Assembly: GCA_041394905.1 (NCBI GenBank) | Contig: JAWKHJ010000004.1 | Span: forward strand, 310,001 to 374,000 | DNA length: 64,000 bases | Origin: RI-231 sp041394905 | GTDB taxonomy: Bacteria > Acidobacteriota > Terriglobia > Bryobacterales > UBA6623 | Direction of reading: 5' to 3' | In this document: in pieces, positions 27,743 to 36,025 of the stretch | Numbering within the stretch: the stretch's first letter is position 1 | How the letters are laid out: each line of letters opens with the position of its first letter | The notes under the pieces: model-generated | Databases searched by the model: none | What the model saw: the letters and a program-made list of their open reading frames with translations, nothing else | What the model was told of the DNA's origin: nothing | Translations under genes and position numbers: made by a program

Positions 27743-27857
27743 TAAAATAGGGTTTCCCTCTCAGAATGAGGAAGTTGCGGACCGGGCCTGCCCGGGACAA
27801 GCCGTGAAACCGCCCCGCTAGGCGGTGCGTATCTAGCCCGAGAGACGCGTCGCTCTC
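27743..27857 (+). promoter_or_regulatory. Hairpin-rich leader upstream of bamA
   Basis: After a -10-like TAAAAT (27743-27748) four short stems follow: CCTC/GAGG (27757-27771), CCGGG/CCCGG (27782-27795), ACCGCC/GGCGGT (27809-27826) and GAGAG/CTCTC (27840-27857). No known riboswitch is recognised. The leader would be about 150 nt, unlike the many short-leader genes nearby. It may regulate bamA or be an independent small RNA. Confidence 0.4.
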
Positions 27858-27904
27858 AGAACAACGCCCAAATCTAACCAGGTCACGACGCTGTAAACCG
27901 ATCC

Positions 27905-30880
27905 ATGCCCGTCTTGCTGATTCTTCCCCTATTCGCGGCCCTGTTCGCGATGGCGCCCGCAGCCGTGGCCCAAGAAGCCGACGAAGTCGAATTCGTCGAG
28001 CGGATGGAGCCTAGTCGCGGAGCGGCCGGCTCTGTGCTCGTCTTGGCCCAGGCGCAGCGCCCACAACAGAAAAACCCCTTCGAGGAGATCCCGGAGTCGG
28101 AGCCGCAAAAGCAGGCCAATCCGTTTGAGGAGATCCCCACGACGGAGCAAGCCTCGCCGTTCGAGGACGTGCAACCGGGCGAGCGGCCCAAATCGGGGGA
28201 CTTCATCCAAGAGATCGAGTTCCGTGGCGCGCGCCGCATTCCGCGCGACTCGCTGACGGCGCGGATCTTCTCGAAACCCGGCGACCGCTATGACCCCGAA
28301 GCTCTGCGCCGCGACTTCATGGTGCTCTGGAACTCCGGGTACTTCGACGATCTGCGGCTCGAAGTCGAGGACGGCGACCAAGGCAAGATCGTGCGCTTCG
28401 TCGTCGTGGAGCGCCGCGTAGTCCGGACAATCCGTTACGAAGGTAACAAGTCCGCGACGACATCGGACATCCTCGAACGCTTTTCCGAGCGCAAGGTCGG
28501 CCTGTCGGTCGAAAGCCGCTACGATCCGACGACTGTCCAACGCGCAACGATTGTGCTGCGCGAGCTTCTCGGCGAACGCGGCCGCCAGTACGCCAAGATC
28601 GAGCCTCAGGTTCGCCAGATCCCGCCCTCCTCGGTCGAGATCGTCTTCAACATTGAAGAAGGTCCCAAGGTCAAAACGGGTAAGGTCGAGTTCGAGGGCA
28701 ACACCGTCCTCTCGGACCGCACGCTCAAGCGCTCGATGAAGGCGCTCAAGCCGATCGGCATCCCGAAGAGCTTGTTGTTTGAGAACCTTTTCGCCAAGAC
28801 CTTCGACGTCCGCAAGCTCGAGGCCGACAAAGAGCTCGTGCGCAACGAGTATCAGAAGCAGGGCTACTTCCGCGCTTCGGTCCCCACGCACGACCTCGAA
28901 ATGGTCGACAAAGAGGCCTACCGCCTTTTCCCGGTACCCTTCATCTGGAAGAAGACCAAGAAGCGCGCCGACGTGACAATGCACGTCGAGGAAGGCCGGC
29001 AGTACAACCTGGGACGCTTGAGCTTCACGGACGTCGAGCTATTCCGCACACCCGAATCGGTGCTGGCTCCCGTGTTCCAGATGCAGAAGGGCGACGTGTT
29101 CGACGTCGAGAAGCTGCGGAAGGGCCTCGAGAATCTAAAGAAGCTCTACGGCGAGTTCGGCTACATCGACTTCGTCGCCGAGCCGTCGTTTGAGTTCCGC
29201 GATGCCGAAGACCCGGCCCTGATCGACTTGAACCTAACGGTCGACGAGGGCCGCCAATTCTTCGTGCGGCGCATCAATTTCTCGGGTAACGACACCACGC
29301 GTGACAAGGTCATCCGCCGCGAGTTGCTGCTGGACGAAGGCGACATGTTCAACACGCGCTTATGGGACCTGTCGCTGTTGCGCCTCAACCAGCTCGGCTA
29401 CTTCGAGCCGCTGAAGGAAGACGAGGCGACCGACATTCGCCGCGACACGCGCAACGGCCTGGTCGACCTGACGCTTTCGGTCAAGGAGCGCGGCAAGAAC
29501 ACGGTCAACCTCAACGGCGGCGTGTCCGGTTTCGCCGGCAGCTTCATCGGCTTCGGGTACTCGACGAACAACTTCCTGGGCCTTGGCGAGACGCTCTCGT
29601 TCGAGACGCAGCTAGGCAGCCGCGAGCGCGTGCTGATGTTCGGCTTCACCGAGCCCTACCTGTTCGACCGGCCGATCCAAGCAGGCTTCACGGTCTTCAC
29701 GCGGCGCTTCAGCTTCAACCAAGCGCGCGAGGCTTCGATCTTCTCCGGCCAGAACCTGATTCCGCTGTTCAACCAATTGGGCCAGGACAACCTGCTCGAT
29801 TACCGCCAGTCTTCGGCCGGCTTCACGACTTTTGTCAGCTACCCGATGCGGCGCAGCTTTTCCCGCCTGGGCTTGCAGTACAGCTACCAGGAGTCGAACG
29901 TCACCACGTTCTCGGCGGCGGCGAACAACCTGTTCACTTACCTGAACTTCGAAGGCGTAACGGGCCCGAACTCGCTGGCCGGTATCAAACCCAGCGAGAT
30001 CACGCCGACCTTCTTCTACAACACCGTCGACCACCCGATCACGCCCTCGCGCGGCAAGAGCTTGTTCGCGAGCTTCGCCTTCGCCGGCATTGGCGGCAAC
30101 ACGAAGTTCATGCAGCCCACCGTCGAGGCGAAGTTCTTCAAGCCGCACCACGGCAACGTGATCGCCATGCGCGCGATGTTCTCGTCGCTGACCGGCTACG
30201 GCGGCAGTGTGCCTCCGCCGTTCCGCCGCAACTACATGGGCGGCGAGAATGACATCCGCGGCTTCCGGTTGTGGTCGGTTTCTCCGATGGCCTGGATTCC
30301 GGACGAGGCGAACGTGCAGCTCTACAACGACAACGGCGTGGCTCGCACGCAGGTGCAAGTGGTCGACGGAGTTGAACAAGTGGTCGGCGTCACGACCAAG
30401 GCGCCCATCTACCGCATGGTCTTCCCCGGCGGCGACACGCGCTTCGTCTACAACCTCGAATACCGCATCAAGCTGTTCGGCCCGGTTGTGCTCGCGCCGT
30501 TTTTCGACATCGGATTCAACCGCAACATCTTCAACGACCAAGTGCGGTTGAATCCCGGACGTGTGGCTGAGCTCAACGACGCATTCCCGCAGGCCGGTTT
30601 CGAAGAACTGGTGCTGCAGATCGCCGCCACCGAGAAGATGCGCTCCTCGACCGGCCTCGAGCTCCAGGTGATGATGCCGGTCGTCAACGCGCCGTTCCGC
30701 TTCTACTGGGCCTACAACCCGTTGCACGTCCAGGAGATTCTGCAGCCGCCGATCGTCGCCGACCGCTCGCTGTTCCCCAACTCGACGACGTTCGTCAATG
30801 GCGTGAGGAACTACGGCACGGCGCTGCCGTTCTTCGAGAAGCGGTCGCAGTTCCGCTTCACGATCAGCCGGACGTTTTAG
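27905..30880 (+). CDS. bamA: Outer-membrane protein assembly factor BamA
   Basis: 991 residues, longer than the about 800 of E. coli. Signal peptide to about residue 23. A linker follows with three NPFEE/SPFED units (about 57-85). Five POTRA domains lie between about 98 and 535 (FIQEIEFRGARRIPRDSLTA; VRTIRYEGNKSATTSDILER; VKTGKVEFEGNTVLSDRTLK; YNLGRLSFTDVELFR; FFVRRINFSGNDTTRDKVIR). The Omp85 barrel contains the lid-lock-type motif MGGENDIRGFR and ends in Phe. It folds and inserts outer-membrane barrels. skp follows after 158 nt, the usual partner. Frame clean over 3 kb. Confidence 0.97.
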   Translation: MPVLLILPLFAALFAMAPAAVAQEADEVEFVERMEPSRGAAGSVLVLAQAQRPQQKNPFEEIPESEPQKQANPFEEIPTTEQASPFEDVQPGERPKSGDFIQEIEFRGARRIPRDSLTARIFSKPGDRYDPEALRRDFMVLWNSGYFDDLRLEVEDGDQGKIVRFVVVERRVVRTIRYEGNKSATTSDILERFSERKVGLSVESRYDPTTVQRATIVLRELLGERGRQYAKIEPQVRQIPPSSVEIVFNIEEGPKVKTGKVEFEGNTVLSDRTLKRSMKALKPIGIPKSLLFENLFAKTFDVRKLEADKELVRNEYQKQGYFRASVPTHDLEMVDKEAYRLFPVPFIWKKTKKRADVTMHVEEGRQYNLGRLSFTDVELFRTPESVLAPVFQMQKGDVFDVEKLRKGLENLKKLYGEFGYIDFVAEPSFEFRDAEDPALIDLNLTVDEGRQFFVRRINFSGNDTTRDKVIRRELLLDEGDMFNTRLWDLSLLRLNQLGYFEPLKEDEATDIRRDTRNGLVDLTLSVKERGKNTVNLNGGVSGFAGSFIGFGYSTNNFLGLGETLSFETQLGSRERVLMFGFTEPYLFDRPIQAGFTVFTRRFSFNQAREASIFSGQNLIPLFNQLGQDNLLDYRQSSAGFTTFVSYPMRRSFSRLGLQYSYQESNVTTFSAAANNLFTYLNFEGVTGPNSLAGIKPSEITPTFFYNTVDHPITPSRGKSLFASFAFAGIGGNTKFMQPTVEAKFFKPHHGNVIAMRAMFSSLTGYGGSVPPPFRRNYMGGENDIRGFRLWSVSPMAWIPDEANVQLYNDNGVARTQVQVVDGVEQVVGVTTKAPIYRMVFPGGDTRFVYNLEYRIKLFGPVVLAPFFDIGFNRNIFNDQVRLNPGRVAELNDAFPQAGFEELVLQIAATEKMRSSTGLELQVMMPVVNAPFRFYWAYNPLHVQEILQPPIVADRSLFPNSTTFVNGVRNYGTALPFFEKRSQFRFTISRTF

Positions 30881-30891
30881 CACGACCGAAA

Positions 30892-30972
30892 CCGCCGCCG
30901 GAGCGTCCGTTGCAAACACTCCGGCGGGCGGGGCGTCCAACGGTCGAGCGCCCCGTGCGCGGCGGGTTTTTT
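30892..30972 (+). terminator. Terminator region after bamA
   Basis: Two stems follow the bamA stop: CCGCCGCCGGAG with CTCCGGCGGGCGG (30892-30931, one bulge) and GGGGCG with CGCCCC (30930-30954). A T6 run lies at 30967-30972. The T run is about 12 nt after the second stem, so efficiency is uncertain. It would separate bamA from skp. Confidence 0.5.
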
Positions 30973-31038
30973 AGGCCTGCTGTGTTAGACTAAAGCCAGT
31001 AAAAGGAACGATTTTCGCTTCCGAGGAAGGTCTCTCGA

Positions 31039-31608
31039 ATGACTCGAATTGCTCTGCTTCGCGCAACCGTTTGCGCCCTCGCGATCTCCTGTGTCCCGCT
31101 GATGGCTCAGACCAAAGTCGCCATCATCAGCATCCAAGACGTGATCACGCGCACGCAGGAAGGCCAGCAGCTCATCAAGCAGCTTCAGGACAAGTATGCG
31201 CCGAAGTCGAAAGAGCTCGAGGGCATGAACAACGAGATCAACGAGCTTCGGAACCAGCTCAACAAAGGTCAGAACACGATGAGCGACGATGCGCGGCGCG
31301 ACCTGATGCGGCGCATTCAGCAGAAGGAGCGCGACCAGCAGCGCGCCGTTGAAGACGCGCGCGGGCAGTTCAACCAAGAACAGCAGCAGATCTTCAACGA
31401 GGTGGGCGCGAAGGTCTTCGCGGTCGTTTCGCAATACTCGCAGGAGAAGGGATACTCGATCGTGCTCGACGTCTCCTCGCCGCAAACGCCCGTCTTCTGG
31501 GCCGCGAACGAAGTCAACATCACGAACGACATCATCACCGCCTACGACGCGCAGGGCGGCGCTGCCGCCGCGCCATCCGGCGACGCCGCTTCGAAGCCGG
31601 CGCAGTAG
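31039..31608 (+). CDS. skp: OmpH/Skp-family periplasmic chaperone
   Basis: 189 residues with a signal peptide ending near PLMAQ. The first strand KVAIISIQDVITRTQEGQQL is typical of Skp. A long Gln/Glu/Lys-rich coiled coil fills about residues 50-120, forming the tentacles that hold unfolded outer-membrane proteins. The final strand region is YSQEKGYSIVLDVSS. About 25 Ala/Ser-rich residues extend the C terminus. Position directly after bamA is the conserved arrangement. Confidence 0.92.
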   Translation: MTRIALLRATVCALAISCVPLMAQTKVAIISIQDVITRTQEGQQLIKQLQDKYAPKSKELEGMNNEINELRNQLNKGQNTMSDDARRDLMRRIQQKERDQQRAVEDARGQFNQEQQQIFNEVGAKVFAVVSQYSQEKGYSIVLDVSSPQTPVFWAANEVNITNDIITAYDAQGGAAAAPSGDAASKPAQ

Positions 31609-31634
31609 CGGCACGGACATCTTAGAAAACTAGA

Positions 31635-31664
31635 GCGGCGGCCCCGGACGGGTCGCCGCCTTTT
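31635..31664 (+). terminator. Rho-independent terminator after skp
   Basis: GCGGCG (31635-31640) pairs with CGCCGC (31654-31659) around a GC-rich loop, then CTTTT. It lies 26 nt after the skp stop and 17 nt before the end of the convergent transporter gene. Confidence 0.75.
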
Positions 31665-31680
31665 GCGTTCACCCCTTATG

Positions 31681-33039
31681 TCAGGCGGCTTCAGGAAGCG
31701 CAGACGCCTCTTGCTGTCGCGTCAGCTTGGCGTGCTCGACCGCAATCCGCCAGACCAAAACCAGCCAGACGGCGGTCATTGCCACGTTGAACGTGGCAAA
31801 CTGCGGCACGCCGAACGCGAACTGCGTGCCAACAAAGACGACGCCCGCCTGCAGCATGTCGCCCAAGCGCCAAAAGAACGAGTCGATCGCCGCCTTGGCC
31901 TTGTACTTCGCCTCGCGGCTGGTGGGCAAGAACAGTGCATGGCGGGTGGTCTGCTGGATCGAGTAGTCGACGCTGTTTTCGAGGATCTTCGCCATCCGCA
32001 CGTACGCCAAGACGGGGACGGCTACCATCAATCCGTATCCGCCCATCGCGATCACGGGCAGGATGAACAACGCACCGCGCACACCGATGAGCTTGAAGAG
32101 TCGCGACACCAGGAAGGCCTGAAAGAGAAAGCTCAGCAGGTTGACCCAACTGAAAAAGTCTCCGTAGAAAGCGCCGATCTGCGCCGTCATCGCCGCTTTG
32201 TCGCCGCCGGTTTGTAGAGCAATGTCTGCGGTCACGACCTTGCTCAGCAGGAACTCGCCAAGCGTGTTGACCACGTTGACCACCAACAGCAGCATGGCGA
32301 TCATCAGCAGGTAGCGCTGGCGGAAAATGAGCTGGAACGCACCGTCTCCGCCGATCGGCTCGTCCGCCGCCCCAGAGCCCTCCTGCGCACCTGCCACGCC
32401 TTCGCGGCGGTGCACGACCCAACTCAAACCGATGCAGGCGCTCAAGCCGGCCGCGGCGATCAGCATCATCGTGTACGGCGCAGAATGCTGCGGCAACGAC
32501 TTGAACAGGTGCCCGGCATAGAGCGAACCGACCCAAGCTCCCAGCGACGCCCCAACGCCAACAACCGGAAACAGCCGTTTGCCCTGCTCTTCGCTGTAGA
32601 CGTCGTTTGCGAAACCCCAGAATTGCGCCACCACGAACAGATTGAACACCCCAACCCAGACGAAGAAGGCGAAACCGATCGGCGCGCCTCCGGAGCCCAG
32701 CAAGGAGAAGACGCCGAGGTTGAGGATGAAGAACAGCGACATCCCGGTGATCAAGCGAATGCGGTCAAACTTGGCGGCAAAACGGCTATAGGCGCCGACC
32801 ACCAGAAACAGCACGCCTGCTTGGAACGCCGCGGCGTAGCTCTTCATCTCCGCCCCGCCCAAGGTCAGAATGAGCGGCTCACGGACGGTCTTGAGCACGT
32901 AGTAGGACGCCAGCAGGAGAAACACGTTCAGCGCCAGCAGCAGAGCCGAAGTCGCCTCTCCTGGGCGAATCTCGGCAAAGGGCGAGAGCACACGATCAAG
33001 CGGGGAGGACGGACGCTCAACAGAGCTCAATTGCATCAT
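31681..33039 (-). CDS. ATP/ADP-carrier-like (NTT family) membrane transporter
   Basis: About 452 residues from ATG 33039; a GTG 48 nt upstream could add 16. Twelve predicted spans. SALLLALNVFLLLASYYVLK with TVREPLILTLGGAEMKSYA, and VFNLFVVAQFWGFANDVYSE with EEQGKRLFPVVGVGASLG, match the family that includes Rickettsia/Chlamydia nucleotide translocases and related proteins of free-living bacteria. What it carries here is unknown; a soil bacterium has no obvious use for host ATP. Convergent with skp. Intact. Confidence 0.82.
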   Translation of the reverse strand: MMQLSSVERPSSPLDRVLSPFAEIRPGEATSALLLALNVFLLLASYYVLKTVREPLILTLGGAEMKSYAAAFQAGVLFLVVGAYSRFAAKFDRIRLITGMSLFFILNLGVFSLLGSGGAPIGFAFFVWVGVFNLFVVAQFWGFANDVYSEEQGKRLFPVVGVGASLGAWVGSLYAGHLFKSLPQHSAPYTMMLIAAAGLSACIGLSWVVHRREGVAGAQEGSGAADEPIGGDGAFQLIFRQRYLLMIAMLLLVVNVVNTLGEFLLSKVVTADIALQTGGDKAAMTAQIGAFYGDFFSWVNLLSFLFQAFLVSRLFKLIGVRGALFILPVIAMGGYGLMVAVPVLAYVRMAKILENSVDYSIQQTTRHALFLPTSREAKYKAKAAIDSFFWRLGDMLQAGVVFVGTQFAFGVPQFATFNVAMTAVWLVLVWRIAVEHAKLTRQQEASALPEAA

Positions 33040-33197
33040 GGGCGACTTCGTTTTCTGGGAGCGACGATTCGCCCCGGTTTGTGACACGCGAATCTATCGT
33101 CTCCGAAAAAGGGGGTCGATAAGGCTTGCGGGAGAACAAGTTTTCATCCGACATGGAACGGGGGCGGCGCGGGACGCGTCTAGCAAACAGAAAGGAA

Positions 33198-33226
33198 TTC
33201 GCAACCATGGGGCTTGAGGTTGCGAA
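33198..33226. repeat. 9-bp perfect inverted repeat
   Basis: TTCGCAACC (33198-33206) and GGTTGCGAA (33218-33226) are separated by 11 nt. Genes on both sides point away from it, so it is not placed to end a transcript. An operator for a dimeric regulator, 40 nt upstream of the promoter at 33267, is the simplest reading. Confidence 0.55.
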
Positions 33227-33266
33227 GCGACAGAAAAACGAAAGACAGAAACATGGAACGATGGTC

Positions 33267-33295
33267 TTGAACTTTCCCCTGGGCTGAGGTATCCT
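33267..33295 (+). promoter_or_regulatory. Sigma-70-type promoter
   Basis: TTGAAC (33267-33272) and TATCCT (33290-33295) are 17 nt apart, the optimal spacing. The predicted start near 33302 gives a 150-nt leader before the zinc-ribbon gene. The -10 also lies in a small TGAGG-TAT-CCTCA palindrome, which could instead be an RNA stem. Confidence 0.5.
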
Positions 33296-33304
33296 CATGC
33301 TTTA

Positions 33305-33433
33305 GTTCTCGGGCTTCACTAGGCTGTCCGTTCCTCACGGGCCAGAACCCGACTGAAAGCCCCTCCTTGGGCTCGCTGATCCCCCCGGCGGGATCCCAAA
33401 ATTCAAAAAAGAAACGGTGTCTAACAGCACCGT
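33305..33433 (+). promoter_or_regulatory. Structured leader or small RNA with four stem-loops
   Basis: Stems: GTTCT/AGAAC (33305-33348) enclosing CCGT/ACGG (33328-33340); AGCCC-CTCCTT-GGGCT (33358-33373); GATCCC-CCCGGC-GGGATC (33378-33395); ACGGTG/CACCGT (33414-33433). The last stem ends just before the AGAGGA ribosome site of the next gene. Two loops are hexanucleotides. I cannot match it to a known RNA family. Confidence 0.45.
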
Positions 33434-33451
33434 AGAGGACCATCCAATCGA

Positions 33452-33751
33452 ATGAGAGAAGCCTCTTCGCAGTCACGCGATCAGCAAAGGCGCAAGCCGG
33501 GTAAGAGCGGACGCAACAAAAAGCGGAAGAATTTCAATCGCGGATCAGGAGCGAACGGCAACGTAAGCTCTGCGCAGGCCAACGGCAACGTGCGCAATTC
33601 GCAACCGCAACCGCCAGCCAATGGCGGCGTCTGTCAAAAGTGCGGGCACCCCGCGCCAGACGGTAAGCTCTGCAATTTCCACCGCTCGTTGCTCAATTCC
33701 ATCCGCAACGACTTTGGAAAGAAGAGCGGCCGCAACTACGCCACCATCTAA
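33452..33751 (+). CDS. Small basic zinc-ribbon protein
   Basis: 99 residues. The first 50 are rich in Arg, Lys, Asn and Gln (RRKPGKSGRNKKRKNFNRGS), as in disordered nucleic-acid-binding tails. The C-terminal part has CQKCG and, 12 residues on, LCNFH, a likely zinc site (CxxC...CxxH). AGAGGA lies about 12 nt before the ATG. Composition suggests RNA or DNA binding; the family is not one I can name. It is preceded by the structured leader and faces the GAF-ANTAR gene convergently. Confidence 0.7.
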   Translation: MREASSQSRDQQRRKPGKSGRNKKRKNFNRGSGANGNVSSAQANGNVRNSQPQPPANGGVCQKCGHPAPDGKLCNFHRSLLNSIRNDFGKKSGRNYATI

Positions 33752-33862
33752 GGCTGCGGTCCCCTCCCCCAGGCAAAAAGGAAAGCGCCGCCGGCCTCGA
33801 AGGGCGGGCGGCGCATCGATCTCGCCTCGCGCGGCGCTCACGCGTCGCGACCTCTAGGCAGG

Positions 33863-34627
33863 CTACTCCGGCGTTACGAGGTCCTTCGCACCCGCCTGGA
33901 AGCGCCGCACATCATCCGACAGCACGATCGCTTCCGCTACCTGCTTCATCGTCAGTCTGCGCTGCCGGGCTTGACGCTGAAGAGTGAGATACGCCTCTTC
34001 TTCCGTCAGGCCGATATCCCGCTGCAACAGGCCTTTCGCGCGCTCGACCAACTTCCGCGTCTCAAGCTGCTCAGCCAACTCGTTCACCTGGCTTTCCATC
34101 CGCGCCAGCTCGATCTCCGACCCGACCAGATAGCCAATCGTGGTCACGAGCGCAATCTCGCGCCGGGTGTGCATGTGCGGCAGCCGATGCTGCAAGTTGA
34201 TGACTCCGACTAGACGGCCCCGGCTCACCAAAGGAACCGAAAGAAATGCCTCGAACTGGTCTTCCGGCAACTCCGTAAACGCCAGAAAACGCGGATCTTG
34301 CATCGTATTTCGCGCGATGGCCACGGGCTTGCGATGCTCGGCGACCCATCCAGTGATGCCCTGCCCCATCCGCATCTTTAGGCGATGGATCGCCTCCGGG
34401 TGCGGGTTCTTGGACGCGGTGAGCACCAGCTCGTCGTCTTCAAGGACATAGATAAACACGGAGTCAGGGCCGATTTCGTCGAGCAGGAACTCCACGACCC
34501 TCTCCAGCACGGCCTCAAAGGGCTCGGCGGCGGCCAGCCTCCCGCCGATCTCGTGGAGAAAATCGACGGCCTGAGTCGGCTCGACGGGCTCTCCGGGTAC
34601 AGCCGGACCTGGGATGTGCGCAGTCAT
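33863..34627 (-). CDS. GAF-ANTAR domain regulator
   Basis: 254 residues. A GAF sensor domain covers about 40-170 (LERVVEFLLDEIGPDSVFIY, QGITGWVAEHRKPVAIARNT, VPLVSRGRLVGVINLQHR). A short coiled coil leads into an ANTAR domain at about 188-245 (KLVERAKGLLQRDIGLTEEE, AYLTLQRQARQRRLTMKQVA). ANTAR domains bind paired RNA hairpins with hexanucleotide loops and prevent termination, so this is probably an RNA-level regulator. The GAF ligand and RNA targets are unknown. Convergent with the zinc-ribbon gene. Confidence 0.92.
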   Translation of the reverse strand: MTAHIPGPAVPGEPVEPTQAVDFLHEIGGRLAAAEPFEAVLERVVEFLLDEIGPDSVFIYVLEDDELVLTASKNPHPEAIHRLKMRMGQGITGWVAEHRKPVAIARNTMQDPRFLAFTELPEDQFEAFLSVPLVSRGRLVGVINLQHRLPHMHTRREIALVTTIGYLVGSEIELARMESQVNELAEQLETRKLVERAKGLLQRDIGLTEEEAYLTLQRQARQRRLTMKQVAEAIVLSDDVRRFQAGAKDLVTPE

Positions 34628-34735
34628 GCTTTTACGCTAGGCGTCGCGGATGGGGCAAGTCCAATCAATGCTTTTTATCTCGGAGATAACCGCAACCCGC
34701 TACTTGTGTAGTGCATTTCCGCCGATCTTCTTCAA

Positions 34736-36025
34736 GTGCTTCGGTTCATTGGGGTTAACCGTTCGAGCGCCCTTGCGGCGGCAGGGACGGCCGCCTACGC
34801 TCTAGGACAACTCCTGTGTTTTGTGTTTGTTGCAAAACTGTGTCTCATTTCGGAGACAGGCCGATATGCTCTCGCGATCGCCTGGGTTGCGCCGGTGATG
34901 CTGGCGGCACGGATGCAACTGCGTTACGCGTTGGCGGCGGATGTTGACGAAGAGCTCGGCTTCCCTGCAGCGGCGCAAGCGGGGCTCGTGGTCACGGCCC
35001 TTGCAGTGAGCGTCTTGGCTGGCGGCGCTTGGCTCGCAGCCGCTCCGGAGACGGCGCTGGTTGTCACGCTAGTTGCGCTCGTACGGACCGCCGAGGACGC
35101 CGGCGGCCTGCTGTTGGGAGTGGCGCAGCGCGCCGACGGCTGGGGACTGATCGCACGCTCGCTTGCGCTGCGAGGCCTGGGCGGAGCGGCGGCATTCGGG
35201 GCGGCGCTGACTCTACGGCCCTCGCTGCCGTTTGCGCTGACAGCGACCCTCGGCTGGCAAGCGTCCATCACGCTGTGGCATGACTGGCCGGCGACGCGTC
35301 GTTGGGTCGGCGCATTCGAGTGGCCGCACCCCGGTCTAGCGCTCGAAACTATCCGGACACACGCCGCGCTCGGAGCGGCCGCCGCCTGGGTCAGCCTGAA
35401 CGCCTACATCCCACGTTATGCGCTCGAACGCGCCCACGGCCTCGAAACGGTCGGCGTTTTCACCGCACTGTCGCAGTTGGCGTTGGCGGGGAACATGTTG
35501 GTTCAAGCCGTAGGGCAGGCGGCAGTGGCGCCGCTCAGCCGGGCCTACGGGAGAGGGCCCAGGTTCTTCGCGCGCAAGCTCGCGGGTTTGCTGCTGTTCG
35601 CCACTCTAGCCGGTGCGGCAGGCGTGGCGGCAGCCCTCGCCTTCGGTGAGCGAGCGCTGGCGCTGCTCTACCGTCCGGAGTACGCAGCATACGCGGGAGA
35701 GCTCGTTTGGCTGATGGTTGCCGCCGGTGTGATGTATGCCACGGCCGTGCTGGGCTACGCCCTGATGGCCTCGGGCGAACGCAAGCTGCAACTCCATGCC
35801 TTCGCGCTCTCGTCAGCGGTCGGCTTGGCGGCTGCGTGGGCGCTAACACCCGGGTGGGGACTTCGCGGGGCCAGTTGGGCATTGCTCGCGGCTTGGTCAA
35901 CCGCAGCCGCCGCTTCGGCAATTGCGTTGAGTCTGCGACTTCTGCCTTGGCGCCGGGCGTCCACATCGCGGAAACTGAGCCAATGGATCGGACAGGAAAC
36001 GCCGCGAGCCGGCGCCGCGCGTTGA
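34736..36025 (+). CDS. Polysaccharide flippase-like (MOP superfamily) membrane protein
   Basis: 429 residues with 12-14 predicted spans and no large soluble domain, consistent with Wzx-type lipid-linked sugar flippases. The Ala/Leu-rich sequence contains few named motifs; ALAAAGTAAYALGQLLCFVF at the N terminus and GNMLVQAVGQAAVAPLSRAY in the centre fit the superfamily pattern. The start may be a few codons off because no strong ribosome site is visible. The end overlaps the next gene by 43 nt. A glycosyltransferase lies 10 kb downstream, not adjacent. Confidence 0.7.
   Translation: MLRFIGVNRSSALAAAGTAAYALGQLLCFVFVAKLCLISETGRYALAIAWVAPVMLAARMQLRYALAADVDEELGFPAAAQAGLVVTALAVSVLAGGAWLAAAPETALVVTLVALVRTAEDAGGLLLGVAQRADGWGLIARSLALRGLGGAAAFGAALTLRPSLPFALTATLGWQASITLWHDWPATRRWVGAFEWPHPGLALETIRTHAALGAAAAWVSLNAYIPRYALERAHGLETVGVFTALSQLALAGNMLVQAVGQAAVAPLSRAYGRGPRFFARKLAGLLLFATLAGAAGVAAALAFGERALALLYRPEYAAYAGELVWLMVAAGVMYATAVLGYALMASGERKLQLHAFALSSAVGLAAAWALTPGWGLRGASWALLAAWSTAAAASAIALSLRLLPWRRASTSRKLSQWIGQETPRAGAAR

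Larger units (their letters stand above)
33088..33451. other. 364-nt non-coding stretch with promoter and stem-loops
   Basis: No convincing coding region was found. It contains a 9-bp inverted repeat at 33198-33226, a sigma-70-like promoter at 33267-33295 and four stem-loops between 33305 and 33433, each listed separately. The left 110 nt (33088-33197), next to the start of the minus-strand transporter gene, show nothing I can name. Confidence 0.6.

Noticed and set aside
27757..27890. RNase P RNA or SRP RNA upstream of bamA
   Set aside because: GAGGAAGTTGCGGAC resembles the start of RNase P RNA only superficially; none of the other conserved RNase P or SRP elements follow.
29612..30940. 442-codon open frame opposite bamA
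   Set aside because: bamA is unquestionable on the other strand and the antisense translation has biased composition and no motif.
33267..33433. 6S RNA
   Set aside because: A CCCCTGGGCTGAGGTATCCTC segment loosely recalls 6S RNA, but the complementary 3' half and the long central bubble are missing; the stems are small independent hairpins.
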